From Paguma larvata (taxonomy: Eukaryota; Chordata; Mammalia; Carnivora; Viverridae): 64,000 nucleotides of DNA. Below, one piece after another: positions 1 to 11,621 of this stretch; position 1 is the first letter of the stretch; each line of letters opens with the position of its first letter. Made by a program: the position numbers and the translations under genes. Location of the stretch: positions 23,158,247 through 23,222,246 of the forward strand of contig CM057830.1 of NCBI GenBank assembly GCA_030068075.1, given 5' to 3'. The notes under the pieces are model-generated. The model saw only the letters and a program-made list of their open reading frames with translations, was not told the DNA's origin and did not search any database.

Positions 1-232
1 TTCAAAGTTTTTCATTATTACTGTACTTATTATGGTGATCTGTTATCAGTGATCTTTGATGTTCCTATTATAATATTTTTGATGTTCCACATAACATCCT
101 GAACTTAATGAATACATTTTATATGTTCTGACTGCTCCATCAACCAGCCATTCCCCCATTTCTCTCCCTCTCCTTGGGCCTCCCTATTCCCTGAGACACT
201 ATATTATAATTAGGCCAATTAATAACCTTACA

Positions 233-2149
233 ATGGCTTCTCAGTGTTCATTTGAAAGAGGCACTTGTCTCTTATTTTAAATCAAGAGCTAGAAATGATT
301 GAGTTTAGTGAGGAAGGCATGCTGAAAGCTGAAATCGGCTGAAAGGTAGGCCTCTTGTGCCAAATAGCAAAATTGTGAATTGAAAGGAAACGTTCTTGAA
401 GGAAATTAAGAGTGCTATTCCAGGGGGTACCTGGGTGGCTCAGTTGGTTAAGCGTCCAACTTTTACTTCAAGCATCTCATGGTTCATGGTTTCAAGCCCC
501 ACGTCAAGGTCTGTGCTGACAGCTCAGAGCCTGGAGCCTGCTTCAGATTCTGTGTGTCCCTCTCTCTCTATCCCTCTCCCACTCTCACTCTGTCTCTCTC
601 TCAAAAATAAATAATAAACATTAAAAAAATTTAAAAATTGCTATTCCAGCGAATACACTAATCATAAGAAAGAAAAATGGCCTTCTTTCTTAGAGAAAGT
701 TTCAGTGGTCTATAAAGAAGATCAAACCAGCTACAACATACCCCTTAAGTCAAAGCCTAACCCAAAGCAAGGCCCTAACTCTGAATTCTAGGAAAGCTGA
801 GAGGGGTGAGGAAGCTGCAGAAGAAAAGTTTGAAGCAACAGAAGTTGGTTTGTGAGGCTTAAGGAAACAAGCTGGCCTTGTAACATCAAAGTGCAAGGCG
901 AAGCAGCAAATGTGATGTCAAAGCTGCAGCAAGTCATCTAGAGGGATCTAGGTAAGATCATTAATAAAGATGGCTACAGTAAACTATATTTTCAATGTAG
1001 ATGAAACATCCTATTGGAAGAAGATGCCACTGAGGACTTTCATAGCTAGAAAAGAGAAGTCAATGCTCGACTCCAAAGCTTTAAAGAGGCTCTCTTGTTA
1101 GGGGCTAATGCAGCTGGTAACTTTAAATTGAAGCCAGTGCTCATTTCCCATTCCAAAAATCCAATGGCCCTTGAGGATTATTCTAAATCTACTCTACCTG
1201 TGCTCTATAAATGGAACAACAAAGCTTGGGCAACAGCACATCTGTTTACTATGTGGCTTAATGAATATTTTGAGTTTGCTGTTGAGACCTGCTGTTCAAA
1301 AGAAAATAGTACTGCTCACTGACAATGCACCTGGTCACCCAGGAGCTCTGACATTTTACAGAGATGTACAATGAGATTAATATTGTCATGCCTGTGAACA
1401 TAATATCCATTCTGTGGCAAATGGATCAAGGAGTAATTTTGACCTATATTTTATATGGCTCTCACTGCCCTTGATAGTTATTCCACTGATGGATCTGGGG
1501 AAAGTTGATTGAAAACCTTTTGGAAAGGATTCACCATTCCAGGTGCTATTAAGAACATTCATGATTAGTCGGAAGAGGTCAAAATTATCAACATTGACAG
1601 AAGTTTGGAAAAAGTTGATTCGAACCCTCATAGATGTCTTGGAGGGTTTCAAGACTTCACTGGAGGGGGTAACTGAAGGTGTGGTAGAAATAGCAAGAGA
1701 AGTAGATTTAGAAGTGGAGCCAGAAGATATGACCCGATTGCTATAATCTCATGATAAAAGTCAAGTGGATGAGGAGTTGCTTGTTTTGGATGAGCAAAGA
1801 AAGTAGTTTCTCGATACTGAATCTACTCCTGGTTAAGATGCTGTGAAGATTGTTGAAATAACAAGCAAGGATTTAGATTATCACATAAACTTAATTGATG
1901 AAGCAGTGGCAGGGTTTGAGAGGATTGACTTCCATTTTGAAAGATGTTCTGTGGGTAGAATGCGGTCCAACTGTATCAAATAAGGAGAAAATAAATTCTT
2001 GTGAAAATAAATGTGGCAAGCATCATTGTTGTCTTATTTTAAGAAATTCCCACAGCCACCCAGCCTTCAGCAGTCAACACCCTGATCAGTCAGCAGCCAT
2101 CAACATGGAGGCAAGACCCACCATCAGCAAAAATATTATGAATTGCTGA
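233..2149 (+). pseudogene. Tigger1 transposase remnant (degenerate, frameshifted)
   Basis: This is the remnant of a DDE/D-type transposase that would have cut and rejoined transposon ends. The likely original start is the ATG at 233. An N-terminal helix-turn-helix region follows ('gaggaaggcatgctgaaagc', near 310-350). The acidic catalytic positions can still be read, but in different frames: D in FNVDET (codon 1000-1002), D in DNAPGHP (codon 1321-1323) and D in MDQGVI (codon 1424-1426). The last two are about 34 codons apart, near the spacing of pogo-like enzymes. Readable pieces run 1095-1322 and 1543-1746. A SINE interrupts the N-terminal part, and frameshifts and stops make it non-functional. 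The C-terminal 'SYF' tail region around 2030 is still visible. The family call is firm. Confidence 0.85.
424..638 (+). mobile_element. Felid SINEC element inside Tigger1
   Basis: tRNA-derived SINE with the head 'tacctgggtggctcagttgg', a 'gctcagagcctggagcctgc' body, a CT-rich stretch and an 'aaaaataaataataaac' tail. Perfect 11-bp target duplications 'tgctattccag' lie at 413-423 and 639-649, showing L1-machinery insertion into the older Tigger1. Confidence 0.95.
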
Positions 2150-2382
2150 AAGCTCAGTTAACGGTTACCATTTCTTAGCAATAAAGTATTTTAAATTAAG
2201 CTATGTACATTGTTTTTTAAGACATAATGCTATTGCACGCATTATAAACTACAGTATAGTTTAAACGTAACTTCTGAATGCACTGGGAAAACAGAAAATT
2301 CATTTGACTCACTTTATTGCAGTAGTCATTTTACTGCAGTGGTCTGGAACCAAACCCACAATATCTCCAAAGTGTGCCTGTA

Positions 2383-3085
2383 GCTCATTTTAAAACCTGC
2401 ATTAAATAAACCAACAAAGATTTTCCTTCTGCTATGCCTGTTGGCTTATAATTTTTTTCTCGTTTATTCTTAAGAAAACTATATGGAAGGAAGTATTCCA
2501 TGTAATACGCATGGAAGGACTCAAAGGATATGACACTGTCAAAATTTTCCATCCTAAATAACTACATGTGTTCAACAAGCCACTCGACTTGTTGTTGGTT
2601 TCTTTATGGTCAATTTTAAGCCAAAGTTTCTAGATTTTATATAAAAGCATTCTTTAGCCATGGCTGTTCTAATAGCAGTATCACTCATAATCTTTAAAAT
2701 TCTATAGAAAAATGTGCAGAATTATTTTATTTTTTATTGATTATTGATAATATTGATTTTATTATTATTGATTTGCTCTAAAGTTTAGCTTCTTTGGCCA
2801 GAAACCATTTGGAGATTAGTTGGCTCAAGATCATTATAAACTCCACAAGTTATGCTTAGAGCATAGAAATGCTGTAAGGTTCACAAACTGTGAGAATCAC
2901 TTTCACACAAATCACAAGTTTGAAGACATAAATCTTTTTTTTTCCTGCAGTCAACCTCCTCTTTCCATTGTTTATTTTTTAACTTTTTCTTAGCTTTTAA
3001 AAATTAGTTATCTAGGTTTATATCTCTGTCCTATAGAAACTAAGTCAAGCATACTTGTGGTTGTTAACCAGAATGCACACAGCAT
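2383..3085. other. Unique AT-rich DNA
   Basis: I see no gene or recognisable repeat here. An AT-rich low-complexity patch of TTATT/TTGAT words lies at about 2726-2772. Confidence 0.5.
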
Positions 3086-3089
3086 ACAC

Positions 3090-4350
3090 TAAATCCAAAT
3101 ATCGAACATTAAGCCCGAAAACACCAAAAACACGAAAAATTCAAAATGGATTAAAGACCTAAATGTGAGACATCAAAGTATTAAAATCCTAGAGGAGAAT
3201 ACAGACAGTAAACCTCTTAGACATAACCTGTAGCAATTTCTTACTAGATACATCTCATGAGGCAAGGGAAACAAGCAAAAATAAGCTATTAAGACTGCAT
3301 CAAAATAGAAAGCTTCTGTACAGTGAAGGAAATGATCAATAAAACTAAAAGGCAGCCTACTATATGGGAAAAGATATTTGCAAATGACATGTCTGATCAA
3401 AGGTTAGTATCCAAAATATATAAAGAAAGAACTTAAAAACTCAAAACCCAAAAAATGAATAATCCCATTAAAAAATGGGCAAAAGGCACGAACAGACATT
3501 TCTCCAAAGAAGACGTACAGATGGCCAACAGATACATGAAAAGATGCTCATTATCACTTATCATCAGGTAAATGTAAATCAAAAGTACAATTAGATACCG
3601 TGTCAGAATGGCTGAAATCAACCAAACAAGAAACAACAGGTGTTGGTGAGGATGAAGAGAAAAATGAACGCTTGTACATTGTTGGTGGGAATGCAAACTG
3701 ATGCAGTTACTCTGGAAAACAGTATGGAGGTTCCTCAAATATTTAAAAATAAAACTACTTCATGATCCAGCAGTCAGACTACTGGGTATTTACCTGAAAG
3801 ATACAATGACACTAATTCAAAGGGATGCATGCACCCCTATGTTTATAGCAGCATTATTTACAATAGCCAAGATATGGAAGCAGTCCAAATGTGCATTGAT
3901 TGATGAATGGATAAAGAATATGTGGTATATAACATATATATATACATATATATGTAAATGGAATATTATTTAGTCATAAAAATAATGAAATCTTGCCATT
4001 TTCAATGACATGGATGGAACTAAAGAGTATAATGCTAAGCCAAATAAGTCAGAGAAGAACAAATACCATATTATTATTCTCACATGTGGACTTTAAGAAA
4101 CAAAATAAATGAGCAAAGGGAAAACAAGAAGAGAGAGAGACAAACCAAGAAACAGACTCTTGATTATAGAGAACAAACTGATGGTTAACAGAGGGAAGGT
4201 CGGTGGGGGGATGGGTTAAATAGGTGATGGAGATTAAGGAAGGCATTTGCTGTGATGAGCACTGGGTGATGCACGGAATTATTGAATCACTATATTTTAC
4301 ACCTGTAACTAATATAACACTGTATGTTAACTAACTGGAATTAAAATTAA
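3090..4350 (+). mobile_element. LINE-1, 5'-truncated 3' end (ORF2 C-terminus plus 3'UTR)
   Basis: The sequence follows the 3' part of L1 ORF2 ('ggattaaagacctaaatgtg', 'atttctccaaagaagacgt', 'agatggccaacagatacatg') and then the carnivore L1 3'UTR ('aaaccaagaaacagactctt', 'ttaactaactggaatt'). It is 5'-truncated near 3090. The TA-rich patch at 3925-3957 lies where other L1 copies in this window have grown microsatellites. The element's 3' end became the landing site of the SINE at 4357. Confidence 0.9.
3701..3973 (+). pseudogene. L1 ORF2p C-terminal fragment
   Basis: A 90-residue open frame retains the C-terminal part of L1 ORF2 protein, the reverse transcriptase/endonuclease of L1 retrotransposition. 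Recognisable pieces are LLGIYLKD, CTPMFIAALFTIAKIWKQ and DEWIKNMWYI. The reverse-transcriptase and endonuclease domains are absent, so it can do nothing by itself. The ATG is accidental: the true frame would come from far upstream, in sequence never copied here. Confidence 0.85.
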
Positions 4351-4356
4351 AATGTT

Positions 4357-4569
4357 TGGGGCACCTGGGTGGCTCAGTCAGTTGAGCATCTGACTTCCAC
4401 TCGGGTCATGATCTCACGGTCTGTGAGTTCAAGTCCCACATCGGGCTCTGTGCTGACAGCTCAGAGCCTGGAGCCTGCTTCAGATTCTGTGTCTCCCTTT
4501 CTCTCTCCCTCTGCCCCTCCCCTGCTCACACTCTGTCTCTCTCTGTCTCTGAATAATGAATAAACCTTA
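4357..4569 (+). mobile_element. Felid SINEC element at the 3' end of an L1
   Basis: Near-consensus head 'gggcacctgggtggctcag', body and CT-rich tail. The target duplication 'aaaattaaaatgtt' is perfect (4343-4356 and 4570-4583) and is made from the A-rich tail of the preceding L1. Confidence 0.95.
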
Positions 4570-4716
4570 AAAATTAAAATGTTAAAAACTGTTCCAGGAA
4601 AAAGCTAAATAAATAAATGAAACAGTAAAAGTAATCCAGAGACATTTAAAATAAAAAAATTAATTCTACATACATCACACTGTCTATATGAAATCATTAA
4701 AACTTGAAGGATCAAG

Positions 4717-4929
4717 GAGTGCCTGGATAGCTCAGTAGGTTAAGCATCCAACTTCAGCTAGGGTCATGATCTCATGGTTCATGAGTTCCAAGCCCTGCAT
4801 CAGGCTCTCTGCTGTCAGTCCAGAGCCTGCTTAAGATCCTCTGTCTCCCTCTTTCTCTGCCCCTACCCAAATTGGGTGCATGGATTCTCTCTCTTTCAAA
4901 AATAAACAAACATTTTTTTAAAAAATTTA
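4717..4929 (+). mobile_element. Felid SINEC element
   Basis: The head is diverged ('gagtgcctggatagctcag') and the usual 'gagcctggagcctgct' reads 'gtccagagcctgct'. The 10-bp duplications 'aaggatcaag' at 4707-4716 and 4930-4939 are identical. Confidence 0.9.
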
Positions 4930-5227
4930 AAGGATCAAGACCTGAGGGGTGAATCAGCTGTCATGAATTTCTGAAAATCAGCCAATATAACATGGATTAA
5001 GTCATTCAGGAAGAAAAACAAAACAAACCAATTGGTGAAGGACTGGAGATTTTAGTGTGATAGTTACTTGACAGCATCGTACAGGTTTCTAGGTACACTC
5101 TTGCCTTCAGGTGAATCATATTACCTTTCATCCCACATTTTTCAGTGCGAAGTTAACAATCAGTACTTTATGAATTGAGAGAGTAACAACCAGTACTTTT
5201 AAAAATTCTTTAACATTTTTGTTCTCT

Positions 5228-5800
5228 TGTAATAAGATTTATTAAGTACATCCTCATGCTGCTTTATGCCAGCCACTTCGTTCATCATCCTCATAAAAAT
5301 ACTATAGTAAGCATATCAGTCAAGACTCAGCCAGAGAAACAAAACCAACCAGAGTATAAAGACACTTATTGCAAGGAAGTGGCTTGTGCAATTTGGGGGT
5401 CTGGCTAGATAAGTATAAAATCTGTAGGACAGGAAGTCAATAAGGGCAGACTAGGAATTCTTGGATGTGAGTTGAGGCTCTAGTCCACAGAGGGAATTTC
5501 TTCTCAGTTCTGCTCTTAAGGCTTTTCACCTGATTGCATCAGGCCCACCTAGATTATCCAGGATAATGTCTCTTACTTAAAGTCAACTGTTCGTGGGCTT
5601 TAATCACATCTACCAAATGCTTTTCCAGCAACTCCAAAATGCTGATACATAAAACTAATTACCACATGCAGGTATTTTTATTGTTCTAATTTCCCAGATT
5701 CAGGAAACTGACTTTGAGAAAGTTAAAGTAAATTGCTACAGCTAGTAAGGGATGGACAATGATTTGAACCCATATGTGTCTAACCTCAGAGCTGTATTGT
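5228..5800 (-). mobile_element. MIR SINE split by a later insertion
   Basis: Two halves of one antisense MIR: 5228-5308 ('tttatgccagccacttcgtt', 'catcctcataaaaatact') and about 5668-5800 ('caggaaactgactttgagaa', 'cagctagtaagg', 'gatttgaaccca'). An LTR-like repeat occupies the gap. MIRs predate the placental radiation. Confidence 0.75.
5309..5666 (-). mobile_element. Ancient LTR-like repeat (ERVL/MaLR type, subfamily unsure) inside MIR
   Basis: Read on the minus strand it runs from 'tgtggtaattagttttatgt' to 'gtttctctggctgagtcttg', matching the same family as 43046-43592 in the opposite direction. It interrupts a MIR at a point where the two halves join cleanly. I am sure it is an interspersed repeat and less sure of the family. 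Confidence 0.55.
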
Positions 5801-7410
5801 GAAACCCAGATGCTGAACAGGAAAATTGGCTTCCAGCCATTCATTTAGTAAAGAAAAAGAATGCTGCAGATGCAGATGCATGCCCGCACACACATGCATG
5901 CACACACACGCACGCACACACATACACACACATGAACTACCAACACCACCATGCAGCTATTCATGTAAAAAACGATGAAAGAATATTTAGGACACTTGAA
6001 TGAATTTATTAATATTGTGGGATTTGGCCAGAATTTTCATTAATTCAGTTAGGTTAATTTTCTTTTTAGAAGCCATGAAAAATGATCTGTTCATTATAAA
6101 TTAGAGTAATCTTGGAAATAATGTGACAGTCAATCATCATTTAATAAAACTGAAATAAAATGTCAAGAGTAAACTATAAAAGACAATGGGATCACTCATA
6201 GTAATTACTGTCAGTTTAAACTGAGGCAAACAGAATGTGATTTCCACTGTTATCAGAATTAGGTAGTGAGTGAACTACAAATGTGAATCCGTACAGTACC
6301 GCATTTAATTTATTGGATTTATGCATATTAGTTTAATGATGAGTGGCAGAAATTTGTAAAACAGTCAATTCAACACACTTAGCACATAGGTTAAACAATA
6401 GCAGGAACAGAAATATTTATTACTCTATTATTATTGATTAAATTTGAGATACATTTTATTCTTCCATGTATGTTCGGAATTCTGTGTAACTTTGGAATAT
6501 GTATCTATTTTGGGAGAGAGTGGGTAGAGGACATTGGCTCCCTGCAGAGTTCTGGGATGAGATAAGGAGAGAGAACAAGAGATCAAAACCACAGGTACAG
6601 TCACCAAAAAAAAAACCCTATGAAAAGTGGCATTTGTTCTATATTTTCACATTTTCTAATGACACATTATTTTAACTTGCCTCTAAAGTTTAAATTACTT
6701 GTGCATGCCTTGTTTCAAAATTTTACTATGTCACTTATGTTCAAATATTAGAAAAATCCCTAATTAGACCAAATACATTCTGGAATAGCATCCCTCCTTT
6801 TGTTGCCTTTTCTGTAAAGTCAGCCTTATGTAACAAGCAAGACAATGTCCTTCACAGCAAACTATCACTCCCCTTATACTAAGTCTTTGTTACCCATGAG
6901 ATGTTGCTCCAGGACTGCAAGAAATTGCTCTCTAGATCCCGAATCAGGGTAACGTTCTCATGTCCTATTGCTTTCCAACACAAACATCTTCTAGTCGTCC
7001 TGGGCTACTCATTCTCATCACAGTTTATCATACACATTCTCAGACCCATACTTCTGCTGACACTGTTGGCCTAACATCTTTCTTCTTCCTCACCATGTTT
7101 CTGAATCCTCTCCATGTACAAGCCCAGATCATATGAAATTTCTTGCAGTCCAGCCTCTCCTTCCACTAAATTCAGATAAGAGATTAAATCCGAAAGAAAT
7201 TGAAGATAACAGGTATCTGATTCTCGAATCCCTTCTGTTACTGTCAAGTCATATGTTCTGTGTCCTTGGAGATTATGCTTGGAAACCTCTGGCCAAGGGG
7301 AACTCATTACTTCCCAATGAGGCACAGTCTTTGGGCAGTTTGAAAGGTGGAAAGTTCTTGTCTTGAACTAAGATCTTCTTCAGGATGACCATGATTATTT
7401 CTTTTTTAGT
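5800..7410. other. Mostly unique DNA
   Basis: No gene is seen. It includes the CA-rich repeat at 5886-5934. The stretch 6990-7410 may be degraded upstream sequence of the L2 that ends near 7515, but I cannot align it with confidence. Confidence 0.4.
5886..5934 (+). repeat. Imperfect (CA)n microsatellite
   Basis: ACACACAC words interrupted by GCAT and GCACG units. Confidence 0.9.
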
Positions 7411-7414
7411 GTCC

Positions 7415-7515
7415 CAATCTTTGAGACTAGACTATAAATTTCCTGATAACAAGAATAGTTTTTTATGCTCCATTGCCTAACACAATGCTAGGCATGTTGT
7501 ACGTGTTAAAAATAC
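7415..7515 (+). mobile_element. L2 LINE 3'-end fragment
   Basis: The order 'ctagactataaatttcctga', 'taacacaatgctaggcatg' and 'tgttaaaaatacatttt' matches the L2 3' end, with its typical 'tgcctggcacatagtagg...aataaat' layout, well diverged. Confidence 0.65.
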
Positions 7516-7529
7516 ATTTTAAGTGCAAC

Positions 7530-9578
7530 CTGTGTGTGAGTTCTTACACTCTCCTACCCATTCTTCCTTGTATGAACCATGGTTTGTATATGCGCCTTAC
7601 AGGGAATATGCATGTATTGTCTGACCTTTAAAATCCACAATGGAGTACACTTAGTATAGTAGAGTTGCTGTATTTTCTAGAAAGCAGCCTTTGTTCGCAT
7701 TTGCCGTTATTTTAATCCTTCATCATTGTGCTTATACTCAATTAAACTGAAAGTCAACTATTACTGTTAACTGCTACAACCACTACTACTGCTACCTCTA
7801 CTTGCTTGTATTCCTCTTCTTATTTTTACCCTACTTGATATCTTCCTTACCTTTTTTTGGTAACTTTTCCAGCTTGGGAATCCAAACGTAGAATGTGTTT
7901 TATTCTTGTTAAATTTATGCTATTATATTAGGCCTACAGTTCCCCTCATGGAGATCCTTTTGGATTTTGATTCTATCATCCCATATTCAGTAACCCATCC
8001 AGATTCACATTACTGATAAATTGCATAATTACTCCTCCCTTATATGACTGTATCCATATAATTGACTTAAAATATTGCATAGAATATGGGAAAAGCTAGA
8101 GACCTGCCATTAGAGTTCTCTCTCTCTCTGTCTCAAAATGGATCCATTAACCTATACTATTTTACTATATTACCATATACTTGTACTATATTACTATATG
8201 TTACACATTTTGATGCTATATTATTATATACTACAAATATATAGGAATATATCTTTATCTAGCTCCCATCACATAAGTAAAATTCGATGGGATGAGATTC
8301 ATGATGGGAATATAATAAACGACATGCCTTATTCAAAGAAATGGATTGATAATAGACATGTAGCATGCCTAGCGTGATCATGTGGTACTTTGGGGGATAT
8401 GTAGCACATGCATATTAAAATCGTTAGTTGTCTTTATTATGTATATTCTGTCTAGTTCTTTTTAGCTTGTTAGTTACTTGACTACACTTCCTGAAACTGA
8501 GCAAGAAACTCCAAGGAAAATTTTTATTAAAAAATTATTTATATTATAACTTCATTCTGGCATAAAATACATCCTGAAAAATATTAAGAATAATGTAAAG
8601 CAATTTACTGATAAACATTGCTTTTATTAAATAAAATGATCAGTTCCGTAATTTGTTTAAAACTTCTTAAACCTCCTTAGGTGATGTGTGTTGCTGAGGC
8701 TGTTTTATTTTCTGTTTTGGAAAAGCTTAGAGACCATTTAGATGGTTCAACCAGTAAATTCACCGATGATCATATAAGCTGTGCCTTTAATGTCGTTAAA
8801 TAATCACATAAGCCTTAGAGCTTGCCATTTGTTTCTGATTCTCTCCCTGTGATCAGGTATTTAACACTGTATATTCAAAAGAATAAATGATTCCACACTT
8901 CATGGATCAAGAAAATAACCACACTTTGTCAGGATATAGATAAGCACTGTCTTATAAACTGTAGTAAAACCAAACACTCATGATATCTTTTAAAAACAGC
9001 CCTATACTCTCTGTATGATTTTCATCTATTATAAATCCCATATTGTTTGTCTGACTTAATGACTCATGAAAGTGTAACCTAAAAGTAAAAACATTAACAT
9101 AATAAAATAAATAATGGCATTAAATCACTAGTGATATGGTCCATTTGCATTAATGGTCTGTATTTCTAGACAAGTAATTTTGCCCTCTTGTCTTAATTTT
9201 GTTTCAGTTACCAATCTTACCATCTAAATTTAGCAGAAAATGTCAGTTTTAAAGTGTATGTTTTCTTATCACACAGTAATTGTTTTCACTGGCATAAATT
9301 TTAAAAACAGAGAGAAACATAAAAAGGATGAAGGAAAATTTGTCGTCATTCCATCACCTATGACTACCAACCGTAATTTTAAAAATGGACTATATCAGTA
9401 TCTGTATTATTTCTTTTTATAGAATTTACATTATAATGCATATACTGTTTGCTATCACTACTTTCGTTTCTCCTAACAGTGCATTCCGAACACTTGCCAT
9501 GTCGTTCAATTTTGTTCTAATGCATCTATGTCTATAGCAGAATTTAACCAATCAGCTATTGATGGGATTATAGGTTTA
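7530..9578. other. Unique AT-rich DNA
   Basis: I recognise no gene or repeat. A short CT run lies at 8119-8133, and 8145-8245 is rich in TACTATA words. Open frames here are short and without known motifs. Confidence 0.45.
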
Positions 9579-9595
9579 TTTTAATCTGTTGATGA

Positions 9596-9799
9596 GGGGT
9601 GCCTGGGTGGTTGAGTGTCCGACTTCAGCTCAGGTCATGATCTCGCGGTTTGTGGGTTCAAGCCCTGCTTTGGGCTCTTTGCTGAAAGCTCAGAGCCTGG
9701 AGCCTGCTTCGGATTCTGTGTCTCCCTCTCTTTCTGCTCCTTCCTCGCTCACACTTTGTCTCTGTCTCTCTCTCAAAAATAAATAAACATTAAGGAAAA
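9596..9799 (+). mobile_element. Felid SINEC element lacking the A-box segment
   Basis: The head reads 'gtgcctgggtggttgagtgt': the 'ctcagtcggttaagc' part, holding most of the pol III A box, is missing, while the rest is near consensus. The target duplications 'ttttaatctgttgatga' (9579-9595 and 9800-9816) are a perfect 17 bp, so this copy is fairly young. Confidence 0.95.
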
Positions 9800-9816
9800 T
9801 TTTAATCTGTTGATGA

Positions 9817-11374
9817 AAGTAAAAAGCTTGATATTTTTAAAAATGCTTTTTTAAAACACATGCATAAAATCCTGAGCCTAGTTCTATATGAGGAGTATAT
9901 ATATTTGTTTTATATGCATTCAAAAGACTCCATCATCTGTTCTACACTTAAAATTGTAGAATTATGTCATTGTTGTAATGAAACAAATGGTTAGCTAGGA
10001 TAATTTTTTAATTAATTCTAGAAACTTGGAGAGTTTAAAAACTCATGTTAAAACCTAGATTTGGACTTATAATAACTACAGTAAGATTGAATATGACTAA
10101 TATTCCTTAGCATGCAAGTTGCTATTTTAAAATAACCAGATCTATTCATTGGTTCATATGTAAAACACAGGCTACCTTAAAAAAGGATCAAATATTTACT
10201 TACTCATATCCTCAGCTAATGTAAAAATATATTTTCTTTACTAAGTTTTATTCAAGAACAATCAACAAGATTTCTAAAAATAGTGGCTAAAGTTGGCCAA
10301 ACTTCTTTAGGTCGAATATAATGGTCCATAGTTTCTGGAAACGTCTGTAAAATGCTACATTTCTTACATGGTTTGACGTAAAATTTAATATATCTGTATT
10401 TATTTTTATCTTCCTGCAGACATAGGTGATTTTCAAGGTTGTACTGGTCCATATTAGTAGCACAGTTTTAAGCAAACACACTTATAAGAGAGAAAATGTT
10501 AATGGCCATGCTTCCATTATATAGTAAGAACTATGTATAGTATTGGAGAGATTTGATTTGATGTCAGAAAATTACAAAAATTAGATAGTTAGAAACTGTC
10601 TGCTTAAATATGCAATATCTGTCATGGATATTTCTGAATACCAGAAACTATGTATACCAAAATAAATGACTTTGAACTTTTTTCACACATTTTTCAGACT
10701 TTGTTTAAAATGAGACATCTTCATATAACAATTTTAACTGACAAGATTATGTGCTGAGTTTTCATTTTTATTTTTAAAATTTTTTTGAGATTTCATTTTT
10801 GAAATGTTTTTGCTTAAAAAATAAGCATACAAACACTCAAGTGACACCATTAAAGGCGGCCATATTTATCCAAATGCACATATTTAATAACAACACACTG
10901 TAACTGGTTTTTTGAAAATCAAAATTGATTTGTAAATTCTAAAGAATTATAATGAAATCAATCAAGTCGGTTGAAGTTAACTGGGCTTCTTTAATGTCGT
11001 GATCTTGACCTTCAGTATTTCTCTTGAAATATACGATGTAGTACTCTCTTTGCTTTCTTTATGCAAATACCCTGCTATTGTAGCAGCAACTGTAACCTCA
11101 TTGCAGCTATAGACAGTATCGGTTACTTTTCTAATGAGTAAAATTCTCATTGACTCATTGATCTACATTGACTCTCAGTCAGTTTTCCTGGGTGAAGACG
11201 TGAATGTAGTGAAATAGTAGCAATGAAATTGTTGCTTGGATATGCTCATTTATTTTGTATAAATGTTCATGATTTTTGACATATATTTTGCTATGCTGTC
11301 ATATCTTCCTATGCAAATTTAATAATACTGTTGTAGAGATGTTATCAACTTCACTAAAGGAATGCTTAAAATAA
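9817..11374. other. Unique AT-rich DNA
   Basis: No gene or clear mobile element seen. The part at about 10960-11240 is less AT-rich and free of repeat signatures. Confidence 0.45.
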
Positions 11375-11388
11375 AATTAAATAATTAG

Positions 11389-11607
11389 CGGGGCATCTGG
11401 GAGGTGCCATTTGGTTAAGTGTCTGACACTTGATCTCGGCTCAGGTCATGATCTCATGGTTTGTGAGATAGGCTCTGTGTTGGTGCGGAGCCTGCTTGGT
11501 ATTCTGTGTCTCCTCTCTGCCTCTCCCTCACTTGTGCCCGTGCTCGCTCACTCGCTCGCTCTCTCTCTCTCTCTCTCTCAAAATAAATGAACTTAAAAAA
11601 AATTTTT
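11389..11607 (+). mobile_element. Felid SINEC element, diverged head
   Basis: The head is altered ('gggcatctgggaggtgccat') and about 25 bp around the B box is lost ('gtttgtgagataggctctgt'). A CT run ends the element. The target duplications 'aattaaataattag' and 'aattaagtaattag' (11375-11388, 11608-11621) differ at one base. Confidence 0.92.
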
Positions 11608-11621
11608 AATTAAGTAATTAG

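Larger units (their letters stand above)
1..2380 (+). mobile_element. Tigger1-type DNA transposon (TcMar-Tigger), 5' end outside the window
   Basis: This is a fossil cut-and-paste DNA transposon of the pogo/Tigger group. The 3' terminal part (about 2270-2380) has the Tigger1 terminal-repeat features: 'cactgggaaaacag', 'actttattgcag', 'ggtctggaaccaaaccca', and an end at 'gtgcctg' followed by TA, the expected target dinucleotide. The 5' untranslated part is recognisable from base 1 (for example 'tgttatcagtgatctttgatg'), so only the outer left end lies off the window. A felid SINE splits it at 424-638. Many indels and stops show that it is long dead. Confidence 0.9.
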
